From: Desulforudis sp.
Lineage (GTDB): Bacteria; Bacillota; Desulfotomaculia; Desulfotomaculales; Desulforudaceae
Reading direction: 5' to 3'
Assembly: GCA_003604975.1 (NCBI GenBank)
Contig: QZIR01000061.1
Span: 1-33,689 of the forward strand
DNA: 33,689 nt
In this document: positions 7,938-15,813 of the stretch, piece by piece
Layout of the letters: every line of letters begins with the position of its first letter
Position numbering within the stretch: position 1 is the first letter of the stretch
Translations under genes and position numbers: made by a program
Notes under the pieces: generated by a model
Seen by the model: the letters and a program-made list of their open reading frames with translations, nothing else
Told to the model about the DNA's origin: nothing
Database searches by the model: none

Positions 7938-9231
7938 CCCGCCCGTTGGATCCGGGTATCAGCCGTTTGAACAACAGGGCCATCACGATTACTACCGGCG
8001 GTACCAGAGCGGCCCATCCAAGGAAGAAGTACACCCCAGTAGTGGCGAAAAGGGCGATCCAGGCCATCAGACGCCCCCACCGATTGTCGGCCAGAAGACG
8101 GGTTCCGGCGAGACACCCGCCGATGTAAGTGGCCATAAAGGTGGCGTTGGGAAACACGATCAGTTCCTTCAGGCCCACTATCCCGCCCGTGATCAGCCAA
8201 AGGGTAATCCCCGCCCCAACCGCGATGAACGCCAGGGAGACCACCGGCGTACTATGCGCAGGATGAAGATACCCCAGGATCCGGGGGGCTGCGCCGGCCC
8301 TCGCCAAGGCGAAGCCCACCCGCGAGGCAGCCCCTACATAGGCGTTGGCCGTGGCTACACAGATGAAGAGGGCGGTTATGCCGGTCACCCAGGCCGCGAC
8401 CGGCCCCATGGTGTCACGCATCATCACCGCCAGCGAGGCGGAGGACTTCTCCAACCCGTACGAAGCTGTACCCACCGTGGCCAGGGCCACTGCGAAGTAC
8501 ATTACCCCGACCACCACGATGCTGATGATCACACTCCGCATCACGTCACGCTGGGGATCCACGAATTCCTCAGACAGGTGGGTTACCGCTTCCCACCCGA
8601 TAAAGCACCAGAACATTATCGCCGCGGCCTGAGCCACAGACAGCCAGCCAAAGGGGACAAAGGGGGCAAAGTGCTCAGGGGCGACCCGGGGCAAAGCTCC
8701 TGCGGCCGCCAGGATGATCACCAGCAGAATCGCTGAAACCATGGCTACCTGCATTCGGCCGGCGGCCTTCATCCCCAGATAGTTGGTGATCAAGACCACA
8801 CCCAGGATCAGGGCGGCCACAATGGCCTGAGAAGTATGGGTGAGATAGAGTGCCGCCCCCAGGTAAGCTGCGCCCGTCACCGCCACAATCGGGGCCCCAA
8901 CAGGTACGGAAATAAAAAAGAACCAACCCACCAGCGCCCCCGGGACGGGACCGTAGGCCAGCCGGACAAAGTTGGAAACGCCGCCGGCATCGGGGTAACG
9001 TGCCGAAAGCAATCCCATCGTCAGTGCCATAGGAACCACCAGCACCGACATAAAGGCCCAAGCCAAGAGCGAGGCCGGACCTGCCACATCCGCCGCCAGG
9101 GCCGGTATCAGGAGTACCCCGGAACCAAGTACCGATCCTACATATAGTGAGACGGCCTGGGCCAATCCGATCGACTTCTTAAGGCCCCGGCCGTCAATCT
9201 CCACTGCTGCTGCGTTTGGTTCTACGGACAA
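7891..9231 (-). CDS. APC-superfamily amino acid permease (YjeH-like)
   Basis: A 446-residue integral membrane protein with about 12 helices, of the amino acid-polyamine-organocation superfamily. The first helix contains SLYVGSVLGSGVLLIPALAA, with the GSG(V/I)L substrate-binding break of APC transporters, and FWCFIGWEAVTHLSEEFVDP corresponds to the helix-6 region with its conserved acidic end. The overall layout and the N-terminal cytoplasmic tail resemble YjeH-type methionine/branched-chain exporters, but substrate and direction cannot be deduced. The start is a TTG with a G-run about 11 bases upstream. The C-terminal tail is hydrophilic and proline-rich. It is followed on the minus strand by no close gene; its 3' end overlaps the unknown plus-strand gene by 47 bases. 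Confidence 0.85.
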   Translation of the reverse strand: MSVEPNAAAVEIDGRGLKKSIGLAQAVSLYVGSVLGSGVLLIPALAADVAGPASLLAWAFMSVLVVPMALTMGLLSARYPDAGGVSNFVRLAYGPVPGALVGWFFFISVPVGAPIVAVTGAAYLGAALYLTHTSQAIVAALILGVVLITNYLGMKAAGRMQVAMVSAILLVIILAAAGALPRVAPEHFAPFVPFGWLSVAQAAAIMFWCFIGWEAVTHLSEEFVDPQRDVMRSVIISIVVVGVMYFAVALATVGTASYGLEKSSASLAVMMRDTMGPVAAWVTGITALFICVATANAYVGAASRVGFALARAGAAPRILGYLHPAHSTPVVSLAFIAVGAGITLWLITGGIVGLKELIVFPNATFMATYIGGCLAGTRLLADNRWGRLMAWIALFATTGVYFFLGWAALVPPVVIVMALLFKRLIPGSNGRANVPETPGPPRRHSG

Positions 9232-9275
9232 AAGTGATTAACCCCCATCACAACCCGGAAATACATCTCATCCGA

Positions 9276-9944
9276 TTAGCCGATGCGCCCCCGGATATTG
9301 GCCAGGGCGTCCATGGCCACCTCACCAACCGTACGCTGCCAGAGCTTGCCGGCCTCGTAAATGAGGACGGTGTTGCAGTCACCGCTCAATCGGCTGAGTT
9401 CGAGGGCGGCGTCTTCTACCCCGATTTCCCCGAGAGACCAGGCCGCAAAACCCCGGATCTGCGGATCTGGATCGCTGAGGGAGGCAATTAGGGCAGGGAT
9501 AGAGTCCTGTACCAGCTGTGGATTGCGCTTGCCAATCCGGCCCATGGCCCAGATCACCCCCCGGCGCAGCCTTTCGTCCTCGAAAAAGGAAAAGACCTGG
9601 GGGGTAAAACTCCCGTACAGGTCGGGCTGGTTTTTGATTACCTCACCGATTGCCTCGGGCGCGCTCCAGCCACAGCCACCCGACTCGTCGTTCAACGACC
9701 AGAGAAGACGTCTGATGATTTCCCGGCCGGCGTCCGGATCCCGCCGACCAAACTCGCCGCCGACGTAGCCCAACCCCTCGATCGCCCGCCAACGCGTCAG
9801 CCCTTCCGGGTTATAGATCAGGGTAAACAACTCCCTGATCACCGCCCTGTCCTGCACCGCCAGGCTGGCGAGCCCGGCATACTGACGCGTATTCAGCAGG
9901 CGGTCTACCTCTTCCTTTACAGACAAATTAGAATCAACCTCCAT
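9276..9944 (-). CDS. HEAT-repeat protein, DVU0298 type
   Basis: A 222-residue all-helical repeat protein. Repeats of about 30-35 residues are visible: RWRAIEGLGYVGGEFGR, GCGWSAPEAIGEVIKN, LRRGVIWAMGRIGKRNPQ and IRGFAAWSLGEIG, each with the HEAT-type pattern of a small-residue turn before a helix. The segment DESGGCGWSAPEAIGEVI is the hallmark of the DVU0298 family, described in sulfate reducers and related anaerobes, with no known biochemical role; a scaffold or protein-interaction function is inferred. The ATG at 9944 lacks a good ribosome binding site; a GGAGG inside codons 1-3 lies 11 bases before a TTG at 9926, which could be the true start. The permease gene follows 44 bases downstream on the same strand. 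Confidence 0.82.
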   Translation of the reverse strand: MEVDSNLSVKEEVDRLLNTRQYAGLASLAVQDRAVIRELFTLIYNPEGLTRWRAIEGLGYVGGEFGRRDPDAGREIIRRLLWSLNDESGGCGWSAPEAIGEVIKNQPDLYGSFTPQVFSFFEDERLRRGVIWAMGRIGKRNPQLVQDSIPALIASLSDPDPQIRGFAAWSLGEIGVEDAALELSRLSGDCNTVLIYEAGKLWQRTVGEVAMDALANIRGRIG

Positions 9945-10256
9945 TCCGCAGGCAATTACCTTATTTTAACTGTTTCACGGCATAAATAATCACTTACACC
10001 TAAATTCTACACCGTGATTCTCTTTGCCTGCCTCGCGTCCTAAACTCAGTTCACAATTTCCGACAAGGCCTGGGCCACACCCTCGTTCGTAATGGCGCCA
10101 TCCAGCACGTTAATCCCCTAGAACCTCCTTTTGGAAGTTTATGTTAATTGAATTCCTGATTCCAGAAGATACTAACACTGCTTCGCTTAAGCGTCAACGC
10201 CCCTATCCCAAGTTACTCACTGGCAAATTAAAGAACTGACCGAAATGGAAACAGCA
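9945..10256. other. Intergenic, no confident gene
   Basis: This stretch is AT-richer than its surroundings. On the minus strand an AGGAGG at about 10125-10130 is followed by a 20-codon frame (10046-10108, GTG start, reading LDGAITNEGVAQALSEIV) ending in TGA. It may be the last scrap of a lost gene or chance. Nothing else was recognised. Confidence 0.4.
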
Positions 10257-10277
10257 GGACATTTTGGTCAAATGTCC
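10257..10277. promoter_or_regulatory. Perfect 8-bp inverted repeat
   Basis: GGACATTT and AAATGTCC flank a 5-base centre (TGGTC). The symmetry and AT-rich setting suit a dimeric repressor site, but no nearby intact gene starts here, so it may be a leftover operator beside the exonuclease III stub. Confidence 0.3.
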
Positions 10278-10320
10278 AATTAATCGAATAGACTTATTTG
10301 CCGGAGGGTTTTCGAGCCGA

Positions 10321-10506
10321 TCATGCCGCCGTAGCCGAGTCGATCCAGGCGGTCAAGGGTCCACACCGGACGGTTGAGTTGACCATGCTAGCTCTAAGTC
10401 TCGGTCTCAAACTCGACCACCAGGAAGGTGGACAGTCCAGCACAATACCGAGCCGGGCCCGAATGGAGTTGGTGTTAAAGCTGGCTACCTTGAAGGTTTG
10501 CGTCAA
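10321..10506 (-). pseudogene. Exonuclease III (XthA) N-terminal stub
   Basis: From a TTG at 10506 the minus strand encodes MTQTFKVASFNTNSIRARLG and IVLD, matching the N-terminus of exonuclease III/ExoA-type apurinic endonucleases (the N in FNTNSIR is an active-site residue). After about 24 codons similarity stops: the expected QETK block with the metal-binding glutamate and all later motifs (GDxN, SDH) are absent, and the open frame runs on without family likeness to 10321. The gene therefore lost its catalytic core by deletion. Ribosome-binding-like GGGAGAG lies upstream. Exonuclease III repairs abasic sites; a functional copy must exist elsewhere if needed. The segment between 10300 and 10430 was not assigned to any family. 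Confidence 0.65.
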
Positions 10507-10593
10507 TCCTGTCTACTCTCCCTGCCACACAATTCAACAAAAGGTATTTGGGTTACCGATTCGCCTTCCGTTTGGGGCAACAATGCGAACGCA

Positions 10594-10627
10594 AACAAAA
10601 AAGGCGGTAACCATACGCTACCACCTT
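10594..10627 (-). terminator. Rho-independent terminator of the flavin reductase-like gene
   Basis: On the minus strand a 9-bp stem (10619-10627 with 10601-10609, one G:U pair) closes a 9-base loop and is followed by a T-run (10597-10602). It lies 70 bases after the stop codon at 10697. Confidence 0.72.
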
Positions 10628-10696
10628 AAAAGATCCTCTGTATGCCGGTCCTTCCAGAAGTCGACCTCGTCGCCATCACGTTTCCCGGACGAACCC

Positions 10697-11254
10697 CTAT
10701 TCAAGACCGTCCCCTTTGGAAAACCCGTATCCGCCGATCTGCTCGCGCACCGTACGGTACTCCCGGAAACAAAAAGCATAAGGTTTAACCTTGTCCACAT
10801 CCAGACGGCCGTTTTCATTCAAAACGTTTTCGTTGATATGGACGGCCAGAACTTCTCCGATAAACATATCGTGCGTGGGAAGCTTGACCACCTCAACCAC
10901 ACGGCACTCCAGGTTAATCGGGAATTCCTTGATCAGCGGGGCCTTTACCTGGCTGGCCGGGACCGGGGTCAACCCGGTTTCTTTAAACTTATCGACATCC
11001 CGCCCGGAAACCAAGCCGCAACGGTCAGTAATTCTGGCCTGCTCCGCCGAGGGCACGTTGATCACATATTCCCCGCTTTGGCGTACCATCTCGTACGTGT
11101 AGCGTGAAGGTCTGATACTGACATAAACCATTGGCGGCTCGGAGTTGACAATACCGGTCCAGGCGATGGTGATCATATTCGGACGAAAACCCTCGGCCGC
11201 CGCCGTCACCAGCACGACCGGCACCGGTAAAAGAGCAGGAACCGCCTTACGCAC
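10697..11254 (-). CDS. Flavin reductase-like FMN-binding protein
   Basis: A 185-residue protein of the flavin reductase-like family (split-barrel FMN-binding fold). Blocks PVPVVLVTAAAEG, NMITIAWTGIVNSEPPMVYV, SIRPSRYTYEMVRQSGEYVI and CRVVEV with HDMFIGEVLAVH follow the family order from N- to C-terminus. Members bind FMN and transfer electrons from NAD(P)H, rubredoxin or other carriers; the partner is unknown here. The GTG at 11254 has only AAGG close by; a run of six G lies about 20 bases upstream, so the true start may be a few codons earlier at an unusual codon. It is monocistronic, ending in a terminator, and stands between a stub of exonuclease III and a divergent ABC transporter. Confidence 0.85.
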   Translation of the reverse strand: MRKAVPALLPVPVVLVTAAAEGFRPNMITIAWTGIVNSEPPMVYVSIRPSRYTYEMVRQSGEYVINVPSAEQARITDRCGLVSGRDVDKFKETGLTPVPASQVKAPLIKEFPINLECRVVEVVKLPTHDMFIGEVLAVHINENVLNENGRLDVDKVKPYAFCFREYRTVREQIGGYGFSKGDGLE

Positions 11255-11543
11255 TACCTTGCTAATAATGAACCCCCCTTGTGACCCCGATGGATAATTT
11301 GTTCATATACTAGCATTCCTGACTAACTTCGTCAATTTTTCCCTAGCGCCCTGCCCATTCCGGACCACCGAATAGGCCCCCAGGGCGATTGAGGCCGTTT
11401 TACCGTACGGTGTCTCGTGACGCGAGGTGATCACAATGCTATGCCGTTCCATGGCACGGTAGTACCGGATAAGGCACAATACGTGGGGAAATAATATGCA
11501 GTACGCCCAATGCCAATCCAACTTGTCGAAGGAGCAACCGCCT

Positions 11544-12440
11544 TTGTCCGTTATTGTAACCAGGGGTCTCACCAAGCAGTACGGGGCAAAAACCGCCCTC
11601 CGTGACCTTAACTTGGAAATCGACGAAGGGATCATCTTTGGTTTCCTAGGCGCCAACGGGGCCGGAAAAACCACCTTGATCCGCCTGCTGCTCGGCCTAA
11701 TCCGCCCCACCGCCGGAAAGGCCTGGGTGATGGGTAAGGAAGTACGGCAGACCGATCCCGGACTGCGCCGGAGGATCGGTTACCTGCCGGGCGAACTGCG
11801 TCTCTATGAAGACATGCGCGGAAGCGAGGCACTCCGGTTTCTCGGCCGATTCTACGACGTAGCCGACACGTCCATCCGGGATCATCTCCTGGACGTGCTG
11901 GAACTCCCGCCGTCAGCCCTGCGTGCCCCGGTCAAGAAATACTCGCGGGGGATGAAGCAAAAGCTGGGCATCATCCAGGCACTCCAGCACGACCCGGATC
12001 TCTTGATCATGGACGAGCCGACCGAAGGCCTCGACCCCCTGATCCAGCGTAACTTCTACGAGGTGTTGCGTGACTGGCGTGAGCGTGGCAAGACCGTCTT
12101 CATGTCTTCTCATAATCTGACCGAAGTGGAAAAGGTGTGCGAACGCGTGGGTATCATCCGCCAGGGGAGACTGGTAGCCGACGAACGCGTAGAAGACCTG
12201 CAGGGTAAACTCCTGCACCACGTCGAGGTCGTCTTTGAACAGCCGATCGCCGAGGGGACTCTAGAGATCCCCGGGGTGGATGTGGTCTTCCGTAACGGGC
12301 GGCGGGCGGATCTAAAGGTACGGGGGGATCTGAACCCTCTGCTCGCCGTACTGGCCCACTTGAATGTCGCTGACTTGAGCGTGCAACGGGCGTCCCTGGA
12401 AGACATCTTTCTGGAATTCTACAGGGAGGAAACCGCTTGA
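11544..12440 (+). CDS. ABC transporter ATP-binding protein
   Basis: ATPase of an ABC-2 export system, 298 residues from the chosen start. Walker A GANGAGKTT is at residues 37-45 and the signature is KYSRGMKQKLGI. Walker B with the catalytic glutamate is DLLIMDEPTEGLDP, and the switch histidine sits in FMSSHNL. The region after residue 210 is the C-terminal extension found in DrrA/CcmA/NatA-like exporters, ending LEDIFLEFY. The TTG at 11544 has AAGGAG 9 bases upstream and places the beta strand VIVTRGLTKQYG at the N-terminus; an in-frame ATG at 11496 with a weaker GGGGA is the alternative. The permease gene overlaps its stop codon by one base. Substrate (drug, lipid or peptide) is unknown. Confidence 0.9.
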   Translation: MSVIVTRGLTKQYGAKTALRDLNLEIDEGIIFGFLGANGAGKTTLIRLLLGLIRPTAGKAWVMGKEVRQTDPGLRRRIGYLPGELRLYEDMRGSEALRFLGRFYDVADTSIRDHLLDVLELPPSALRAPVKKYSRGMKQKLGIIQALQHDPDLLIMDEPTEGLDPLIQRNFYEVLRDWRERGKTVFMSSHNLTEVEKVCERVGIIRQGRLVADERVEDLQGKLLHHVEVVFEQPIAEGTLEIPGVDVVFRNGRRADLKVRGDLNPLLAVLAHLNVADLSVQRASLEDIFLEFYREETA

Positions 12441-13237
12441 TGTTCCGCGCCAACCTCGTCGCAACGGTCTTGCGCCGCAGGCGCAACCTTATTTTTATCT
12501 ACTTCCTGGCACTCACCCTTTTCATGTACCTGATCGCAGCCACTTTCCCCACCGTCAACCAGGCCGGCGCTGAATTCATGGAGGCGCTTCCTCCGAGCAT
12601 CAAGAACCTAGTTGGTGACGCCAACCTCCCGTTTGCTTCCCTTCCGGGTTACCTGGGACTTGGCCTGTCCCACCCGCTGATCCTGGTACTCTTCAGCGCC
12701 TTTATCATCTCTTCGGCAACCCAGGCCGTAGCCGGGGAGATTGACCGCCGGACAGCCGACCTGATCCTTAGTCGTCCGATCTCCCGCGCTTACGTCCTGG
12801 CCTCACACCTGCTGGTGACCCTGGCCGGATTGTTCCTACTGGCCCTGGCTACCTGGCTGGGGGTGGTACTCGGGGTGTTTTTAGGACACATCGAACCCGA
12901 CCTGGGACGAACCGCGCTGGCCTCGCTGGGACTCTTCGCCCTGTTCTTCGCCGTCACTGGTTACTCCTATGCCATTTCGGCCTTGACGTCGGATGCGGCA
13001 CGCTCCAACGGGCTGGCTGCCGGTCTGACCGCGCTGTTCTTCTTCATGCACTTTATCGGCAACCTCTGGGATCGGGCCGAATTCCTGCTCCCGTTTACCA
13101 TCTTCAATTACTACACGCCGGGCGCCACCCTGGAGGGCTTCGTCAGCCCGGCTGAAAACATGGTCCTGCTCTTTACGGTCGGGTTGATTCTCGTGGCCGC
13201 TTCCTTCACCTTCCTGGACCGAAGGGACATCAACTGA
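12440..13237 (+). CDS. ABC-2 family transporter permease
   Basis: Membrane partner of the preceding ATPase: 265 residues with six predicted membrane segments (about residues 20-37, 72-97, 115-141, 152-180, 187-205 and 236-256). EIDRRTADLILSRPISR is the conserved cytoplasmic coupling-helix region of ABC-2 permeases of the ABC2_membrane_3 type. A large extracellular loop lies between the first two helices. The ATG at 12440 overlaps the ATPase stop in a TGATG junction, with GGGAGGA 9 bases upstream, so the two are translationally coupled and likely form one half-transporter dimer. No dedicated regulator gene adjoins, so substrate and trigger remain open. Confidence 0.88.
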   Translation: MFRANLVATVLRRRRNLIFIYFLALTLFMYLIAATFPTVNQAGAEFMEALPPSIKNLVGDANLPFASLPGYLGLGLSHPLILVLFSAFIISSATQAVAGEIDRRTADLILSRPISRAYVLASHLLVTLAGLFLLALATWLGVVLGVFLGHIEPDLGRTALASLGLFALFFAVTGYSYAISALTSDAARSNGLAAGLTALFFFMHFIGNLWDRAEFLLPFTIFNYYTPGATLEGFVSPAENMVLLFTVGLILVAASFTFLDRRDIN

Positions 13238-13475
13238 CGGGGGGATGGTTTTCAGGCAGCGATTACATCTTGACCAACTTAATAGTGTTCGGATGATTAA
13301 GACCGATACCCCATTATGGCATAATTGTCTGGAATAATATGTAAAACCATAGTGGGACTGCAACAATAAATTCCCCGTCTAATTGACATCTTACATTTAC
13401 ATAGAAAACCCGCATCGCCAGAATGCATTATCAAAGTTCAAGCGTCAAAGAATAGGGGGAGGGAGGGATCGCCCA

Positions 13476-13946
13476 TTGGCCAGAGACCCCAAGAAAAAGA
13501 AACTCACTGTTGACCAAAAACGTTACACAGAGCTGGTCCGTGACACCGTACCGCGGCCAAGGTACATAAAAACCGCTCTATTGGCCTACTTTTTCGGCGG
13601 TCTGATCGCCCTGATCGGCCAGGGATTTATTGACTTTTACCGCTCGTCTATGAACTTGACCGTAAAAGAGGCGGCGAATCCGGCTGTAGCCACGATGATC
13701 TTCATCGGCGCCCTGCTTACCGGTCTTGGTGTGTTCGATAAGATTGCCCGCGTGGCCGGAGCCGGGCTGGCCGTGCCGGTTACCGGTTTCGCCAATTCAC
13801 TCGCGTCTGCAGCCCTGGAATTCAAGCGGGAAGGGCTGGTATTCGGGGTGGGTAGTAAGATGTTTATCCTGGCCGGGAGCGTAATCACCTTCGGGGTGGT
13901 TACGGCCTTCATCATTGGCCTGATTTACGCCATATTCATCTATTAG
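13476..13946 (+). CDS. spoVAC: Stage V sporulation protein AC
   Basis: A 156-residue membrane protein of the SpoVAC family, made in the forespore and placed in the spore inner membrane, where it acts as a mechanosensitive channel component for dipicolinate-calcium release in germination. After a charged N-terminal segment ending VPRPRYIKTALLAYFFGGLI there are four membrane segments. The block ALLTGLGVFDKIARVAGAG followed by PVTGFANSLASAALEFKREG is the family signature. The TTG at 13476 has GGAGGG 8 bases upstream; the frame is open 31 codons further but that part is not conserved. It heads a spoVAC-spoVAD-spoVAE series. I found no convincing sigma-G promoter in the 238 bases upstream, which otherwise hold nothing I recognise. 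Confidence 0.93.
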   Translation: MARDPKKKKLTVDQKRYTELVRDTVPRPRYIKTALLAYFFGGLIALIGQGFIDFYRSSMNLTVKEAANPAVATMIFIGALLTGLGVFDKIARVAGAGLAVPVTGFANSLASAALEFKREGLVFGVGSKMFILAGSVITFGVVTAFIIGLIYAIFIY

Positions 13947-14002
13947 CTTAGCCCGCTTGGGTTAGTGGGAAGTATAAGCTCTCGAAGACAGGAGTGTCAC
14001 GG

Positions 14003-15022
14003 TTGGCCCGTAAGATTGGTAAGCAGACCTACAGGCCTGAGAACCCGCCGGTAATCATCAGCACCGCCGCTATCGCAGGACCTTTCGAAGGTCAGGGACC
14101 CCTTCAACCCTACTTTGACCACATCTATACCGACATTATGGCCGGCGAGCGCAGCTTTGAGGCTGCTGAGCGGGAGATGGCGTTAAATGCTTGCTGGACC
14201 TGTATGAACAAAGCTGGGAAAACGCCGCAGGAGGTGGACTTTTTCCTGGCCGGTGACCTTTTAAACCAGATTACCACCTCCGGCTTTTCGGCGGTCGAAC
14301 TGTCCATCCCCTACCTTGGAATCTACGGCGCCTGTTCGTCTGCGGGTGAAGGGCTGGCGCTGGCCACGATGCTGGTTGACGGAGGCTATGCCAACCTGGT
14401 ACTAGCCGCTACTTCCAGCCACAACGCGGCGGCCGAGAAACAGTATCGTTACCCCACTGAATATGGTGTCCACCGCAAGCCGACCGCCCAGTGGACGGTT
14501 ACCGGCGCCGGGGCGGCTCTGGTTGCACCCGGTGGCACCGGAGACGGACCTCTGATCACCATGTTCACCGTCGGTAAACCGGTGGACCTGGGCATCAAAG
14601 ATGTGCAAAATGTCGGGGCCGCAATGGCTCCGGCGGCTGCCGACACACTTGTACGGCATTTTGCGGACACCGGACGGGGACCGGAGTATTATGACCTGAT
14701 CGTCACCGGAGATCTGGGGAAGTTCGGGAAGGATCTAATCAAAAAACTGGCCGTCTCTAAAGGTGGATTCGATCTTTCACATAATTACGAGGACTGCGGT
14801 CTGATCTTATACGACACCGAGAAACAGGACGTGCATGCCGGCGCCAGTGGCTGCGCCTCTTCAGCCGTAGTTGTCTATGGCTACCTCTACCGACGGCTGA
14901 TGGAAGGAACACTGAAACGCCTGCTGATGGTACCAACCGGAGCCCTGCACAGCCCGTGTTCCGTTCAGCAGGACGATAACATCCCGAGCATCGCACACGC
15001 CATCAGCATCGAGAAACTGTAA
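14003..15022 (+). CDS. spoVAD: Stage V sporulation protein AD (dipicolinate-binding)
   Basis: A 339-residue soluble protein with a thiolase-like fold that binds dipicolinic acid and helps its uptake into the developing spore. Family blocks include PPVIISTAAIAGPFEGQGPL, YFDHIYTDIMAGERSFE, the ACSSAGEGLALA segment corresponding to the thiolase active-site region and GDLGKFGKDL. It ends LHSPCSVQQDDNIPSIAHAI, the usual C-terminus. The TTG at 14003 has an AGGAG about 8 bases upstream and gives MARKIGKQTY; a GTG at 13994 lies inside that ribosome binding site and is less likely. It sits 56 bases after spoVAC and 16 bases before spoVAE. Confidence 0.95.
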   Translation: MARKIGKQTYRPENPPVIISTAAIAGPFEGQGPLQPYFDHIYTDIMAGERSFEAAEREMALNACWTCMNKAGKTPQEVDFFLAGDLLNQITTSGFSAVELSIPYLGIYGACSSAGEGLALATMLVDGGYANLVLAATSSHNAAAEKQYRYPTEYGVHRKPTAQWTVTGAGAALVAPGGTGDGPLITMFTVGKPVDLGIKDVQNVGAAMAPAAADTLVRHFADTGRGPEYYDLIVTGDLGKFGKDLIKKLAVSKGGFDLSHNYEDCGLILYDTEKQDVHAGASGCASSAVVVYGYLYRRLMEGTLKRLLMVPTGALHSPCSVQQDDNIPSIAHAISIEKL

Positions 15023-15038
15023 CCGGAGGTTCAGCAAC

Positions 15039-15398
15039 ATGGAATGGCAAATTTACATCTGGGCGTTTCTGGTAGGCGGAGCATTCGCCATGATCGGGCA
15101 GCTGATCCTCGACTATACGAACTATTCACCCGGTCACGTACTGTCCGGGTTTGTAGTTGCTGGCGGCATCTTGGGCGGGCTGGGCATATATCCGAAGCTG
15201 ATCGAGTTTGCCGGGGGTGGAGCCAGCATGCCGATCTCCAGCTTCGGTAACGCCCTAGTCCAGGGCGCCATTTCCGAGGCTGAACGCAACGGGGTGATTG
15301 GGGTGATGACGGGGATGTTTGAGCTGACCAGTACCGGTATCACCGCCGCCATCGTGTTTGCCTTTTTTGTGGCCCTGGTCTTCAACCCCAAAGGCTAA
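15039..15398 (+). CDS. spoVAE: Stage V sporulation protein AE (SpoVAEb type)
   Basis: A 119-residue membrane protein with three to four helices. Blocks AFLVGGAFAMIGQLILDYTN, GGILGGLGIYPKLIEFAGGG and PISSFGNALVQGAISEAERN, then GMFELTSTGITAAIVFAFFVA, match SpoVAE(b). The protein is an inner-membrane component of the SpoVA channel and is distantly related to SpoVAC, sharing the GxGxxxKxxxxAGxG and SFGNALVQGA pattern. GGAGG lies 10-11 bases before the ATG. It is the third gene of the series; SpoVAA, AB, AEa and AF are absent, giving the short C-D-Eb form common in clostridia and in spoVA2mob-type clusters. Confidence 0.93.
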   Translation: MEWQIYIWAFLVGGAFAMIGQLILDYTNYSPGHVLSGFVVAGGILGGLGIYPKLIEFAGGGASMPISSFGNALVQGAISEAERNGVIGVMTGMFELTSTGITAAIVFAFFVALVFNPKG

Positions 15399-15406
15399 AA
15401 GCTAAG

Positions 15407-15427
15407 AAGGGGACAGGCTACTTTTTT
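15407..15427. repeat. Half copy of GGGACAGGCTAC repeat
   Basis: The run ggggacaggctactttttt just after spoVAE repeats one arm of the perfect palindrome at 15756-15802. A small separate hairpin (CTCCA at 15433-15437 with TGGAG at 15444-15448) follows. The two copies bracket the DUF1657 gene. This word resembles REP-like elements spread by IS200-type (RAYT) transposases; that link is inference. Confidence 0.55.
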
Positions 15428-15524
15428 GAATTCTCCATAGGCCTGGAGCCATCTTGCTTCAATGTTCCTTTCCAAGGTCAATACGCCATCAATATCATAG
15501 AGGACTAAAGGAGGTGATATTCCT

Positions 15525-15746
15525 ATGACCATACAGAGCGACTTGCAAAAGAACGTCGCGCAGGCCCAGTCCCTGCTTGGTTCCTATTCCATGGCCGCCT
15601 CTAGTACCCAGGACCAAATGGCTAAAAAGATGTACCAGGAACTGGCCCAGGACATGCAGCGCCACATCGACTCGCTTAACTCCAGGCTTAGCTACCTGGA
15701 GAAAAACAACCCGATGTACCAGCAGCAGCAGCAGGCCCCACAATAA
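15525..15746 (+). CDS. DUF1657 small coiled-coil protein, spore-associated
   Basis: A 73-residue hydrophilic helical protein resembling DUF1657: MTIQSDLQKNVAQAQSLLGS begins it, and KKMYQELAQDMQRHIDSLNS then SRLSYLEKNNPMY complete two helices, followed by a glutamine-rich tail (QQQQQ). DUF1657 genes are a known companion of spoVAC-spoVAD-spoVAEb in Bacillus spoVA2mob and in clostridia, where they are linked to spore heat resistance or germination, though the molecular role is unclear. The ribosome binding site is very strong (AAAGGAGGTGAT, 8 bases before the ATG), suggesting high expression. It lies 126 bases after spoVAE and may have its own promoter, since a TGAAT at 15426 could be part of a sigma-G -35 box; that is weak. 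Confidence 0.78.
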   Translation: MTIQSDLQKNVAQAQSLLGSYSMAASSTQDQMAKKMYQELAQDMQRHIDSLNSRLSYLEKNNPMYQQQQQAPQ

Positions 15747-15755
15747 GCGTTTCCT

Positions 15756-15802
15756 AAAAAAGGGACAGGCTACTTTTACAAAAAGTAGCCTGTCCCTTTT
15801 TT
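15756..15802. terminator. Perfect 22-bp palindrome, bidirectional terminator
   Basis: Left arm 15756-15777 and right arm 15781-15802 are exactly complementary around a 3-base loop (ACA). Each arm begins and ends in an A- or T-run, so it can terminate both the DUF1657 transcript and the converging NfnAB-like operon, whose stop codon lies 12 bases away. The core GGGACAGGCTAC is shared with the half copy at 15407-15427. Confidence 0.85.
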
Positions 15803-15813
15803 ACTTTTCGGGT

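Noticed and set aside
10298-11107. Long plus-strand open frame of about 269 codons
   Set aside because: It is antisense to the flavin reductase-like gene and the exonuclease III stub and has no recognisable domain or ribosome binding site.
11303-11452. Possible 49-residue minus-strand peptide upstream of the ABC genes
   Set aside because: The codons look plausible (ASIALGAYSVVRNGQG) but there is no convincing ribosome binding site and no family; it could be real but is not supported.
13238-13475. Sigma-G promoter for spoVAC
   Set aside because: Words resembling GCATA and CATNNTA occur but never at the required 17-18 base spacing.
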